Positions 44,655-54,038 of a stretch of 64,000 bases of DNA are shown here, piece by piece. A program made the position numbers and the translations under genes. Each line of letters begins with the position of its first letter. Position 1 is the stretch's first letter. The notes below the pieces were generated by a model. That model did not search any database. It had not been told where the DNA came from and saw only the letters and a list, made by a program, of their open reading frames with translations. Location of the stretch: positions 12,671,195 through 12,735,194 of the forward strand of contig NC_047068.1 of the NCBI RefSeq assembly GCF_902459465.1, read 5' to 3'. This stretch comes from Asterias rubens (Eukaryota > Echinodermata > Asteroidea > Forcipulatida > Asteriidae).

Positions 44655-47600
44655 TTGTTTGTTTGTTTGTTTGTTTGTTTGTTTGTTTGTTTGTTTGTTT
44701 GTTTGTTTGTTTGTTTGTTAGTTTGTTAGTTGTGTGTTTGTTTGTTTGTTTGTTTGTTTGTTTGTTGCACCGTGTGTGGGCTAAATAGTTCAAAATGAAA
44801 TCGAAAACATTTCCAAGCGAATTGTAAATTATGACAAATGCACCGTTCTCACAAGTATTTCCTCGTTTGAGTTAACGGAAAATACCTAAAAGAATTCAAT
44901 TCAAGCATAGTGAGTTGATTGTGAAACACATTTGGAAAAATGCGTTAATTAATAATGTAAGAGAACCATGTATAAAAATCATAATCTGTTTTATCTTTTG
45001 GGTGTTTTTTTTTGTATGCCTCTGACGATGGTTCAGTTTGGATCAAAAGCTATTAAAGGCCATCGCTTTTATGTATTATCCTCATTATATTTAATTTGAC
45101 TCCCCAAATTGTGAAGCTGATGTCATCTGCTGAATTGGGTTAATATACAGTTTTTAATGAATTTTTTTTCATTTCTCCCAATTTTGCAGGCCAACTCCTC
45201 CCATTTACATTAGTATAACTCGTGATCCGGTCGAAAGATTTAAGTCTTATTTCAGCTACTCTTTTTATGGCGACAAGGATAACCCAGACTATGTCGTGAA
45301 GAACATGATGTTCAATAGAGCGGAGATGGCCAAATCTAGAGGCGGTAACAACACTATTCCGGTAGGTTTACTGATAAGATAAGATAAGATAAGATAAGAT
45401 AAGAACTTTATTATCCCACACGTGGGAAATGAAAACTGGCCTTGGTTCAACCAGTATAGACACAAAGACGAACATTATATAACAATAAACAGACAGATTG
45501 ATTAATAATATTAATTCAGAATAACAGGTATAAAGTGTCAGGTATGGATTACAAATTATGCACAGCAATAATTATATACAGGGTTAATGGTACTGTACAC
45601 GTTTGGTAACTTTTATTGTCAAAGACCAGTGTTCTCACTTGGTGTATCCCGACACATGCATAAAATAACAAACCTGTGAAGATTTGGGCTCAATCGGTCA
45701 TCGAAGTTGTGAGAAAATGATGGGGGAAAAAATTGTTGCGACGAATTTGTGTGCTTTCAGATAGGAATAAAAGTGTTTTATTATTTTAGTGAGAAATAAC
45801 CTCTTTCTCCAAAACTACGTTACTTCAGAGGGAGTCATTTCCCACAATGTATTATACTATCAACAGCTCTCCATTGCTCGTTACCAAGTAAGTTTTTAAG
45901 TTAATATTTGTTTGAGTAGTTACCAAATGTGTACCTTCCCTTTAAATGTACAAAAGAGAGGTCCTTAAAACTGACAGCTCATTATATATTAGCCAGTGCA
46001 ATGTTTTTGTGTTCAACATTGCATGTAATCTAATCCTTACAACCAAGAAAGAAACCATTGCGAAAACTGGCTTGGTAATTAAAAATTAAAAAGAGGGAAA
46101 GAGAGAGGGGATGGAAAGAAAAGTTAAATTAATAAGTCAATGAGGCAACAGCTCACTCTAAAAATATATTAGTCAAAACAACACTGATTAGTTACATGAG
46201 ACATGATTTTGATCGTGAACATTGTTACTGTCACACCAAATCTGTTTACAGACTGAATGTGTTTCTATATTGTGTTAGGGCTAGCCTTTCCTCAAACACA
46301 AAGGTGCGATTTACAAAGGTGTTACTATATTTAAACACAGACTGAATGTGTTTCTGTATTGTGTTGGGCTTGCCTTGCCTCAAACACAAAGGTGTTTTTT
46401 TTTCGATAACAATTAAAGACCAGGGTTTTTTTATGTGTTGCATTTTGTTTATATACAGACATCGAGTGAGTGTATTTTGCAGGAAATGCCATTCTGTATG
46501 GAGAAAGATCGTTTACTGTTTCCAACTTTGATATTACTCTGCGGTTGGGACCCACGATGCAGGTAAGAAAACTCAGTTTTCCCCCAGGGAACAAAACATA
46601 TTTTAAAAAAAACTTTAAAATGGGCTCCAAGTTAAATTTAGCTTTGTGATGCACCCAATAACGTAAAAATTGTTACTGTCAGACCAAATCTGTTTAAACA
46701 CAGAAGGTGTTTCTGCAATTATCTCATTCACACATAGATGCCGCTTCTACTACGATGGAAAAGTTGCCGAGAGCGTGGCCGAGAAAATTACTTACCTTTA
46801 CTTTGCATTATTGCTTGATTTTGACTGCGATTGTGTCCCGACTTGATACATTTTTGAGATAATATTAATAATAATATTTAAATTTTATATTGCGCCCCTT
46901 ACATACAAAAAGATCAGAGGCGCAGAACACTTGTTGAAAAGCACAAAGTGAAAATGACACAACAAAATTAGTCAGACACAAGTATTGGTCTGAAGACACA
47001 AAATACTCATTTCTGACAGTCTCAGCATCAGGAAAGGTTTGAACCCGTGACTTATGTATGATAAAAATCAGATGTAAAAACACCAAGAGACGAGAACGGG
47101 CACTAGAGCCAACAACCATGATGAGCACACGCTGAATAGTGAACTCGACTGGAGATAAAAACCACATCAAAAACATCAAAATAACAAGCAATACAAAGAT
47201 CGCGGTGATCGACATGGTCTTTGTAAGGTCAGAGCTGTGTGAACGGGTGATTGGGGCTAGCCTTGCGCAAGGCAGTCACATTATTGACTCCGAAAAAGAC
47301 GCCGTAAACACCCACTGTCCACTTTCCGCCCTAAAACAAGCCCATATCCTTTCAGGTAGAGTGACAACCGTGAAACACGACCCTTCGTTTACGATCATAG
47401 AGAAAATAGCTAATCCATGTAGGAGAGGTCCTTTAATCCCATGTGTGGATAAAATAAAACAGGGCCCAATTTCATAGAGCTGCTAAGCACAAAAATTTGC
47501 TTAGCATGAAATTTCTTCCTTGATAAAAACAGGATTACCAACAAAATTTTTATTTGGTGCATATTTCACATTACTGGTATTCGGCTGTTAAGAGCTTATC

Positions 47601-48731
47601 CTGAAAATCGCGTGGAAATTTGGTTGGTAATCCTGGGTTTTTTTCAAGGAAGAAATTTCATGCTTAGCAGCTCTATGAAATTGGGCCCAGGTTTTTAACT
47701 TCGGCTTAGGCGGTGTTTGTTTGTTCCTTCAAGTGCAATTTTTTTTCAGAAGAAAAACAAATTACATTTGTTTGTCTAATGACGTCATGTGTAAAGTTTC
47801 GCTCAGAAAGAGTCTCCAATAAAATGACATGTTTTACCATATTCATGAGTATATTGTTCCACATTTTCATGAAGACTTTATCTGTTGAATGAGTTCATCG
47901 CAAACCTGAATTTGACCTTGGGGAGCCCCATGCTACTCATGTTGTCTTTCGTTTGATAACAATATCATAAAAAGAGTAAGAACTAATCAACAGCACATCA
48001 TTGTATACATCCTTCTGGACAAAATCATTTTCTGCCAAGTTCCATTTCCCCCCTTGTTTTCCTGTTTAAAATTTCCGTTTTGCCTTTCAATTCCTTCATT
48101 TTCAAGTGACGCTGGTGAGTGGGCATACAACAACGCCGTAAAACACGTTAATGGTGCACTTGCAGTTGGAGTGTCCGAGGAAACTGACGATTTTTTACGT
48201 GTAGTTGAACGTCTTGCACCAGATTTGTTCAGCAATATATATTCTGCGTATAAACAGCCGATATCTATGGCAGGTTAGTAGTGTTTCGCATTCAGGGAAC
48301 GATTTCGTCCAGCAATTTTGCAAGAAATGTAGACTGTACTTTATGCACGATGACTACTGATATGCATGCACCTCATTCCTCATTCAATTGAGAATACACT
48401 CATTACACGCCCAATTACACGCGCGTACCGAGTATTTGCCATAAAGTTAGTCTATGACACGACACAAACTATGGGGACACAATATTTAAAATACTTTGAA
48501 ATGCCTTCTTGAATTACACACTCACTACGTTAAATTAGGTTTCATTATAATTATTGATTGAATTTAATATTATTTTCAGCTAAGCAGACAACTGCGACCA
48601 AATCGGCGCATAAGGAACAACTGACGTCAGAGGCTGAAGAGAAGCTACGAGGACTGATGAAGATGGAGTGTCGTATCTACAACTATATTAAAGACCGCTT
48701 CCATCAAATAAAGAAAGAGTTGTTAATTTGA
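39617..48731 (+). CDS. UST: Uronyl 2-O-sulfotransferase-like Golgi enzyme
   Basis: Eight exons join in frame: 39617-39815, 41151-41230, 41989-42108, 43631-43713, 45190-45361, 46483-46562, 48107-48273 and 48580-48731, giving 350 residues. The product is a type II membrane protein: short cytosolic KDLKK, anchor at about 9-27, then a luminal stem with N-glycosylation sites. It should transfer sulfate from PAPS to the 2-OH of uronic acid in dermatan/chondroitin or heparan sulfate. The 5'-phosphosulfate loop IPKTGSRT has Lys105, the catalytic-base segment LFSGHTRHMEF spans 149-159, and the 3'-phosphate motif TRDPVERFKSYF runs 171-182. The cysteine segment CGWDPRCR followed by GEWA and a C-terminal KMECRIYNYIKDRFHQIKK fit uronyl 2-sulfotransferase better than heparan-sulfate 2-O-sulfotransferase. 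The donor of exon 1 is ambiguous between 39806 and 39815, both phase 1. Introns carry several MITEs. AATAAA at 49475 is a likely poly(A) signal. Confidence 0.9.
39861..40052. mobile_element. Family G foldback element (sulfotransferase intron 1)
   Basis: TATAGACTTTTATTATGCTG at the left, ATGATAAAGGTCTAT at the right. CTCCATCTTGGTCATGTTC and AGACTATTTTGTTATTCCAG match 22729-22908. Confidence 0.78.
40378..40525. mobile_element. Family F element, short form (sulfotransferase intron 1)
   Basis: GGTGCGTTCGTTTAGCTTCC-CTGGGTCGACCCC...inverted GGGGATGACTCAGGGAAGCT-AGACGAACGCACC. The inner pair TTTTTTTCCAGGACGAA / TTCGTCCTGGAAAAAAA extends the stem. Confidence 0.85.
40526..41150 (+). other. Sulfotransferase intron 1, distal part
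   Basis: No additional element recognised. It ends in a polypyrimidine tract TTTTTTACTTTTTTACTTATCAG before exon 2. Confidence 0.5.
41237..41265 (+). repeat. A-rich homopolymer next to exon 2 donor
   Basis: A run of about 22 A begins six bases after the GTAAGT donor of sulfotransferase exon 2. Confidence 0.7.
42293..42604 (+). mobile_element. Family B MITE (sulfotransferase intron 3)
   Basis: AGGAACACGTTGCCTTGG at the left, AAGAAAACGTGTTCCT-TTAA at the right. The centre ACAAAAATGGCCAACCGTGT is retained; the left TTAA is mutated (CGTG). Confidence 0.82.
42605..43630 (+). other. Sulfotransferase intron 3, distal part
   Basis: Contains the 42760-43020 foldback. The rest shows no coding or repeat signal I can name. 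Acceptor TTTCTGACAG precedes exon 4. Confidence 0.5.
42760..43020. repeat. Imperfect foldback with TGACGTCAATCGAGGCAGACTT arms
   Basis: TGACGTCAATCGAGGCAGAC...CCTGTAATGCGTAGAGTAAAC (42772 onward) is mirrored by GTTTACTATACGCATTGCAG...GTCTGCCTCGATTGACGTCA (to 43012). Inner arms TACATGTGTACGGACCAAGT / ACTTGGACGTACATGTACTT also pair. A 240-bp element in sulfotransferase intron 3. Confidence 0.8.
44059..44435. mobile_element. Family D MITE (TTAA/AGGAAC termini)
   Basis: TTAA-AGGAACTTTACAGAATTG at the left and CAATTTCTGTAACGTTCCT-TTAA at the right. TTTTATGTAAATCTGTGATC resembles the interior of family C. In sulfotransferase intron 4. Confidence 0.75.
44510..44766 (+). repeat. (GTTT)n/(GTCT)n/(GCTT)n microsatellite
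   Basis: About 250 bp of tetranucleotide units with an interior block of GTCT repeats (about 44624-44650). Open frames called here on both strands are artefacts of the repeat. It lies in sulfotransferase intron 4. Confidence 0.95.
45372..45445 (-). repeat. LINE/SINE 3' tail with (TTATC)n
   Basis: Five or six GATAA units followed by GAACTTTATTATCCCACACG. Read on the minus strand this is CGTGTGGGATAATAAAGTTC ending in a (TTATC)n tail, the form of many non-LTR element 3' ends. It begins ten bases after the exon 5 donor. Confidence 0.6.
45588..45941 (+). mobile_element. Family A MITE, AGGGAAGGTACAC subfamily
   Basis: TTAA-TGGTACTGTACACGTTTGG at the left, TGTGTACCTTCCCT-TTAA at the right. Same interior as 38473-38826. 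In sulfotransferase intron 5. Confidence 0.8.
46245..46400 (+). repeat. Imperfect tandem duplication before exon 6
   Basis: ACAGACTGAATGTGTTTCTA...CTCAAACACAAAGGTG occurs at about 46251-46307 and again at about 46337-46394. A shorter related piece (CTGTTTAAACACAGAAGGTG) lies after exon 6 at about 46691. Confidence 0.75.
46563..48106 (+). other. Sulfotransferase intron 6
   Basis: Includes repeat scraps (46880-46950, shared with 18317-18390) and a family E element. A 112-codon plus frame at 47139-47477 shows no domain and is not spliced into the gene. Confidence 0.5.
47462..47688. mobile_element. Family E foldback element
   Basis: GGGCCCAATTTCATAGAGCT-GCTAAGCAC at the left, TGCTTAGCAGCTCTATGAAA-TTGGGCCC at the right. 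ACAGGATTACCAAC is mirrored by GTTGGTAATCCTG. Confidence 0.88.
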
Positions 48732-49500
48732 TTAACACAGCCAAAATTCGCAAATCATTTTGTGTAGGCGCCTTGATCGGTTTTCTGGAGAAGTGAGCAT
48801 TATAAATCCATTATTATAATTATTATTATTATTATTGTTTGTCTGTGCATTCTTAGAGAACTTGTATTTAAGTGCATCGGTGCTTTGTGGTTGAAAGGGG
48901 GTTAGGTGATAAGACTAAACAGCTCAATTGATGCTTTCATAAATATGATGACAAGCCACCAAGGTTTTTTTCTTCTTCACATTCATGTACAAATGATTAA
49001 GGAGCACCAGCCGTCTCCCTAAAAAAAAAACCTTTGCGGAAAAATACACACCAAAACAAATCCTTGTGCCACTTTCAGAACTTAATGTAGGCATACATCT
49101 AGTGTGTTTTAACTCAAGTTTTCCTGTTGGATTGTTAATTATGTGTGTTGATGGTTTGCAATACATGTATCCTGAATGGTTCACATTCTCGAAGAAAAAA
49201 TAATAATATTTGTTTTGTGCCTTTATCATCAAACTGTCGGATAGGTCTGCCAGAAACATGTCTGTTTCTGATGATTTTCATTTTCATCATGAAGATCTCG
49301 GGCTTATATTACTTGCAGCTTTTCATGTATAGATATTTTTTATAGACTTTATAGATATTTTTTATAGACTTTTGTGGCTTGTACTGTTTTTTTGTTCTGT
49401 TTTATGGTAGATAATAATTTTATGTAAATTTTGGAAGTTGTATTAAAGGCCAAAATTAACTTCCAATCGTGAAAAATAAAGTGAATTGAATTGGATTGGC
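48732..49500 (+). other. 3'UTR region of the sulfotransferase gene
   Basis: Follows the TGA at 48729-48731. AATAAA at 49475-49480 is the best polyadenylation signal. Landmarks at 48990-49260 recur at 37520-38180. Confidence 0.45.
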
Positions 49501-49960
49501 AATCTTCCAAGGCAATCTTCCAAGACGAAAAGGCATTATTTGAATATTAAGTTAGGGTGGTTCTGAAAGAACCGTTGGTTTCAACTCGACGTTTCGATCA
49601 GTATGGTAAGTTTCAAATCCTACTTATTTGAATATTGACATATTTATCGTAAAGTACTTATCCGCTTCCCAAGCCAGATAGGACCAACTTAAAAACCCAA
49701 GTTTATCACGTCCCCTAAAAAGCACAGAAGCCCCCAGGTTTGGATTGATTGTTGTTTTTACACAATCTATAAATTGCATGATCCCAAAGACGTTTATTTA
49801 TATAAAAAAAATAGATTTTGCCTTCTCTAGTTTAACCTGTGTTCGCTCGTCCCCAGCGCCTTGCCCTAACCAAAGACGCTGAGATGGGCAAACGTATCAA
49901 GCACGGTCATTGGTTAATGTTCAGTCCCATCGTGCATCACACTCGTCAATCTCATACACT

Positions 49961-50193
49961 GGGTGCATTCGTTTAGCTTCCTTGGGTCGACCCCGGTCTG
50001 CCCCGGTACGTTCGAATAGCTTTGACGGGGCTCGCCCTCAGTGCCCTGCTTGTGGAGTGGGTCACTTGGGGGTGACCTGAGGTGCATGCCGTCACCACGA
50101 GAGTGCGAGTGTGATCGTTCGATTAGCTCTTGTCAGGGGCTCACCCGAGTGAGCACTGCGGGGTCGACCCAGGGAAGCTAAACGAACGCGCCC
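49961..50193. mobile_element. Family F foldback element
   Basis: GGGTGCATTCGTTTAGCTTC-CTTGGGTCGACCCCGG at the left, GGGGTCGACCCAGGGAAGCT-AAACGAACGCGCCC at the right. Carries the longer interior (TTCGAATAGCTTTGACG). Confidence 0.85.
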
Positions 50194-50284
50194 ATTGCAT
50201 GCACGCACGACATACATGTACCTCCTATACACAATAATCTGTGCAGAATGATTAGCCCATTCAAGCGGTGGATAGACCTGAGCA

Positions 50285-51066
50285 GCCGCTTGGGCCAAGC
50301 GAAACCACCCGTGCACAAATTTTCCTGATATCGCCCTCTTTTGAATCAACCGCATTTGGGCTTATTTCAGGGGACGAGACTTCCATGGGACACTGTGAAC
50401 AAGCTGTTTTCTGCTAAGATCAGCGTCTTGGAATCATTGTCTACAGGGCCCAATTTCAAAGAGCTGCTGAGCACACAAAAATTGCTTAGCATGAGATTGT
50501 TGCGTCTTGATAAAAACAGGATTACCGACCAAATTTTCAGGACAAGCAAACAACAACTGAATACCAGTATTAACAAGCAATATGCAACGAATAGAAATTT
50601 GGTTGGTAATCCTGTTTTTATCAAGGAAGAAATTTCATGCTATGCAAATTTTTGTGCTTAAAGTTCTGTGAAATTGGGCCCAGAGTGGCCGCTGTGGCCA
50701 AGCGAAACCACCCGTGCACAAATTGCTCCTGATAGCGCCCTCTTTTTATCCAACCACCTTTCAAGCCGACACGTTTATTTCAGATAGGGAGGAAAGAATC
50801 TCCGATAGGACAAAATGGGTAAAAGTTGTTTTCTGCTAAGATCAGTACTTTGGTATGATTGTCTCCAGGGCCCAATTTAATAGAGCTGCTAAGCACAAAC
50901 ATTTGCTCAGCATGAAATGTTTGCCTTGATAAAAACAGGTTTTCCAGAACAAGCAGTATGCAACATGGAAATTTTGTTGGTAATCGGTAATCCTGTTTTT
51001 ATCAAGTAAGAAATTTCATGCTGAGCAAATGTTCGTGTTTAGCAAGCAGCTCTATGAAATTGGGCT
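50285..51066 (+). repeat. ~0.4-kb tandem duplication, each unit with a family E element
   Basis: GGGCCAAGCGAAACCACCCG-TGCACAAATT, then GCGCCCTCTTTT-like sequence and TTTTCTGCTAAGATCAG, occur from 50292 and again from 50697. Each unit then runs into a family E element (50446-50681; 50869-51066), so duplication followed or accompanied the insertion. Confidence 0.75.
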
Positions 51067-51202
51067 CATGCTGGTTTGAGGATTAGTTTCTTTTCACGTT
51101 GGACTGTTCAATTCAATGCAACATCAATTTCCACATTTGCACATAAAGGCATCATCCTAAAAGCCGAGGCTTGTGATGTATGTGCCCGTTAAAACAATAC
51201 AA

Positions 51203-51562
51203 AACACTGAACACTATTGGTAATTGTCAAAGACCAGTCTTCTCACTAGGTGTATCTCAACATATACATAAAATGACAAACCTGTGAAAATTTGAGCTCA
51301 ATCGGTCATCGAACTTGCGAGATAATAATGAAAGAAAAAAACACCCTTGTCACACAAAGTTGTGTGCGTTTAGATGGTTGATTTCGAGAACTCAAGTTCT
51401 AAATCTGAGGTCTCGAAATCAAATTCGTGGAAAATTACTTCTTTCTCGAAAACGTCACTTCAGTGGGAGCCATTTCTCGCAATGTTTTATACTATCAACC
51501 TCTCCCCATTACTCGTTATGCTAAAAATTATTTTGAGTAATTACCAATAGTGTTCACTGCCT
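51203..51562 (+). mobile_element. Family A MITE, complete
   Basis: AACACTGAACACTATTGG...AGTGTTCACTGCCT followed by TTAA (51563-51566). Hairpin segment kept; left flank altered. Confidence 0.83.
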
Positions 51563-52306
51563 TTAAATGGAAAACGGAGCACTGACTCCCAAACAACTAT
51601 ACATACACCATGCTAGCAATTGACCCCGTGGGAAAAACACTATCTCGCTTAACAAATCACGTGTCCCCTATACGAAAAACACCGTAAATCGATTGTCTCT
51701 ACGTTAACCCACGAGATACCTGCACAATTATTAATTTGTTGCTCAATAATTATGTATTTCTATAACCAAATTACGGTACGTTATGCTGGGCATGATGGTG
51801 GTATTACGCCACGCGTCACTGATGATATGGGATACGCCCTCAAAATGTGCATTTTTGTATGACAGTTTTGGCCACTCCCCACTCATAAAATTTAATTGGC
51901 GGTGAGTTAATTTTTGTTTGTATTATCAATAATCACAATACTGCTGAGATGATTATGGTGTCAGCAGACAGTGACGTCAGTCGGCATATCTTGATATGTC
52001 AGTGGTACGCATGCCATGCCCAATACGATGTAAAAATAAAAAGAGGTACAGTAAACACCACTCTGAATTTGGATCAACTTTTGACAATTATTTTTGCGAG
52101 TTCTTTGACAAACGTAGTTTGCTGAGTGAATTTGGATTCAACTCGGCAATTATTTTGCGAGTTCATTACAGAAATAGACTACTTGCCAAATTCGGATTCA
52201 ACTTGGTAATTATTTTGTAAGTTCTTCTACACAAAAAAAATCCTGACTGAATTTCATTTTTCGCAAACAAAAGTTTGCTCAAATTATTTTTCGACTGAAG
52301 TGTGTG
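51563..52306 (+). promoter_or_regulatory. Upstream region of the bHLH gene with three 60-bp tandem units
   Basis: At about 52064, 52127 and 52186 the phrase TGAATTTGGATTCAACT...CAATTATTTTGCGAGTTC recurs, with spacing of about 63 and 59 bp. The array ends some 80 bp before the ATG, so it lies in the 5'UTR or core promoter. A regulatory role is inference from position only. Confidence 0.5.
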
Positions 52307-53086
52307 ATGATGATGAGTTTTCTTGACTACCAGACTCCTTGTGAGCAGACAACAGCCGAGAGCATGATGTTCTATGACCCGGTGGTCGAACCACTGACCC
52401 ATCAGCCACACGTCTCACAGTTTGACTTATATAACTACGTGACGGAACAGAGTAGTATACCTGATCCGTACCCTACGTCTTTCCACTATGCATCATCACC
52501 GAGCATGGGTGGTACCTCCGAGACGGGCTTCGCAAGCCCGCGGGGCGTTGATGGTTTCGACACGGCGAAGAAGTTGCTACACACCCGTCTCAAAGTAAAC
52601 AACGCCAGTGCGTGTAAATACGGGACAGAAGCATCTTTTGCAATCACTACGAGCCATCACGAGCAGCACGGCGAACGTCAGCATCGAGCTGCCGACACCG
52701 GGCGGCGATCCAGCGGCGAGCGACGGGACCGCATCAACGAACGAGAACGAGAACGAATGCACATGCTGTGCGACGCCTTCGAGAGACTCCGGCAAGTACT
52801 TCCCTTCAAGAAGCCTAAGCGAGGCCCTCACCGGCAGAAACTCTCTAAGATCTCCACGCTGGTGTTGGCCCAGAACTACATTCAGACTCTTGAGGATATA
52901 CTCCGGAACCCCGGGGAGTATTCCGACTGTCGCCTGTCGTCCGAGAAACCGGTCGTTTTGAGCAGGCCTTCTGCACGCACGCCGACGAGTTCCGATGGCT
53001 CCGAGTGCTCGCTCTTTAATCCGGGTGATTATTACCAACAGCATACTGAAATAATGACTATGGAACAATCTTTATACCCATATTGA
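52307..53086 (+). CDS. bHLH transcription factor, Atonal superfamily (Mist1/Olig/Beta3-like)
   Basis: Intronless 259-residue ORF; three ATG codons in a row open it (the GTG before them is not a likely start). The bHLH domain spans about 140-197. Its basic region is RRDRINERERERMHML, with the E-box-contacting Glu in NERERER; helix 1 is CDAFERLRQVLPF; the loop is lengthened by basic KKPKRGPHRQ; helix 2 is KLSKISTLVLAQNYIQTL. NERER-RMH plus KLSKI-TL-LA-NYI is characteristic of Atonal-group factors such as Mist1, Olig and Beta3/bHLHe22. The N-terminal half is rich in Tyr, Ser and Pro (possible activation region) and the C-terminus has a Ser/Thr/Pro stretch. It should act in the nucleus as an E-box-binding dimer with an E-protein. 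AATAAA at 53422 is a likely poly(A) signal. I cannot assign an orthology group. Confidence 0.88.
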   Translation: MMMSFLDYQTPCEQTTAESMMFYDPVVEPLTHQPHVSQFDLYNYVTEQSSIPDPYPTSFHYASSPSMGGTSETGFASPRGVDGFDTAKKLLHTRLKVNNASACKYGTEASFAITTSHHEQHGERQHRAADTGRRSSGERRDRINERERERMHMLCDAFERLRQVLPFKKPKRGPHRQKLSKISTLVLAQNYIQTLEDILRNPGEYSDCRLSSEKPVVLSRPSARTPTSSDGSECSLFNPGDYYQQHTEIMTMEQSLYPY

Positions 53087-53440
53087 GTACAATTAATAAT
53101 GAAACAAGAACTAAGAACAAAGAAACCAGCAATTGTACAGTGTGTCATCTGGGTCAATGACTCATTAAGGGACTATATTTGTTGTATTGATTTGTTTATT
53201 TATTCATTTATTTGGTTTGTCCCATACGTTCTAGTCAAAATTTAAGCGATTTTCTCTTAGATAGATGTACGCAAACTGCCCAGGAACCAAGTCACAAGTG
53301 CATTTCCACTTTTCTTAAAGTCGTAAGATTTGAAAATGGAGCAAGCATCTTACAACAAAATATTTTTTATTTTTGTAGATCCTTTTTTATCACAATTGAC
53401 TTTCTAACTATCCGAGTTTAAAATAAAGTAAAAACATTTT
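53087..53440 (+). other. 3'UTR of the bHLH gene
   Basis: AT-rich sequence from the TGA to the AATAAA at 53422-53427. Confidence 0.5.
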
Positions 53441-53686
53441 GAGAGACATTTTTCAAAATACAAAAATACGTTTAAGGGCATTTGTCATTGGTAATTGTTG
53501 CATTTCTCGAGAAAATGTGTATGTGGGGGAGTAATGCACTTAGAAACGAATTTTCCGGTCAACTTCAGCAACAAAAATAATTAATTTTCATTAAAACGAA
53601 TTCAACTTCAATCACTGTTCCCCTCGTTCATTCAAACTAAGGTTTCTTCTTTAGCTACTGCTGCATTCAATTTTGTTTCCGTTTAA

Positions 53687-54038
53687 AGGCACTGGACACT
53701 AATGGTAATTACTCAATATGGTTGTTAGCATAAAAACTTTCTTGAAGTAACGTAGTTTTTGAGAAATAGTTAATTTTCCACTAAAATATTTTAATTTTAT
53801 TTCGAGACTTTGAGGTCTCGATATCAATGGGCCAATACTGATTTTGTGCAACAAGGTTGTTTGTTCTTACTGAAGCATTTAATGTGGCAGATAAAAACAC
53901 ATAAATTTTCTTTCAATATTCTCTTGCAACTTCGATGCCCAATGATTTTAACAGAGTTGTATATTTTATGCATATCATGTTGGAACACACCAAGTGAGGA
54001 TGCAGGTCTTTGACAATTACCAAAGGTGTCCAATGCCT
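53687..54038 (-). mobile_element. Family A MITE
   Basis: TTAA-AGGCACTGGACACTAATGG...AGGTGTCCAATGCCT-TTAA. Reverse orientation; hairpin shortened to GAGACTTTGAGGTCTC. Confidence 0.85.

Noticed and set aside
44398-44793. Long open frames on both strands in the GTTT region
   Set aside because: They are translations of a tetranucleotide microsatellite (NKQTNKQT / FVCLFVCL) with no protein features.
47139-47477. 112-codon plus frame inside the sulfotransferase intron
   Set aside because: No domain, no splice context, and the gene reads in frame without it.
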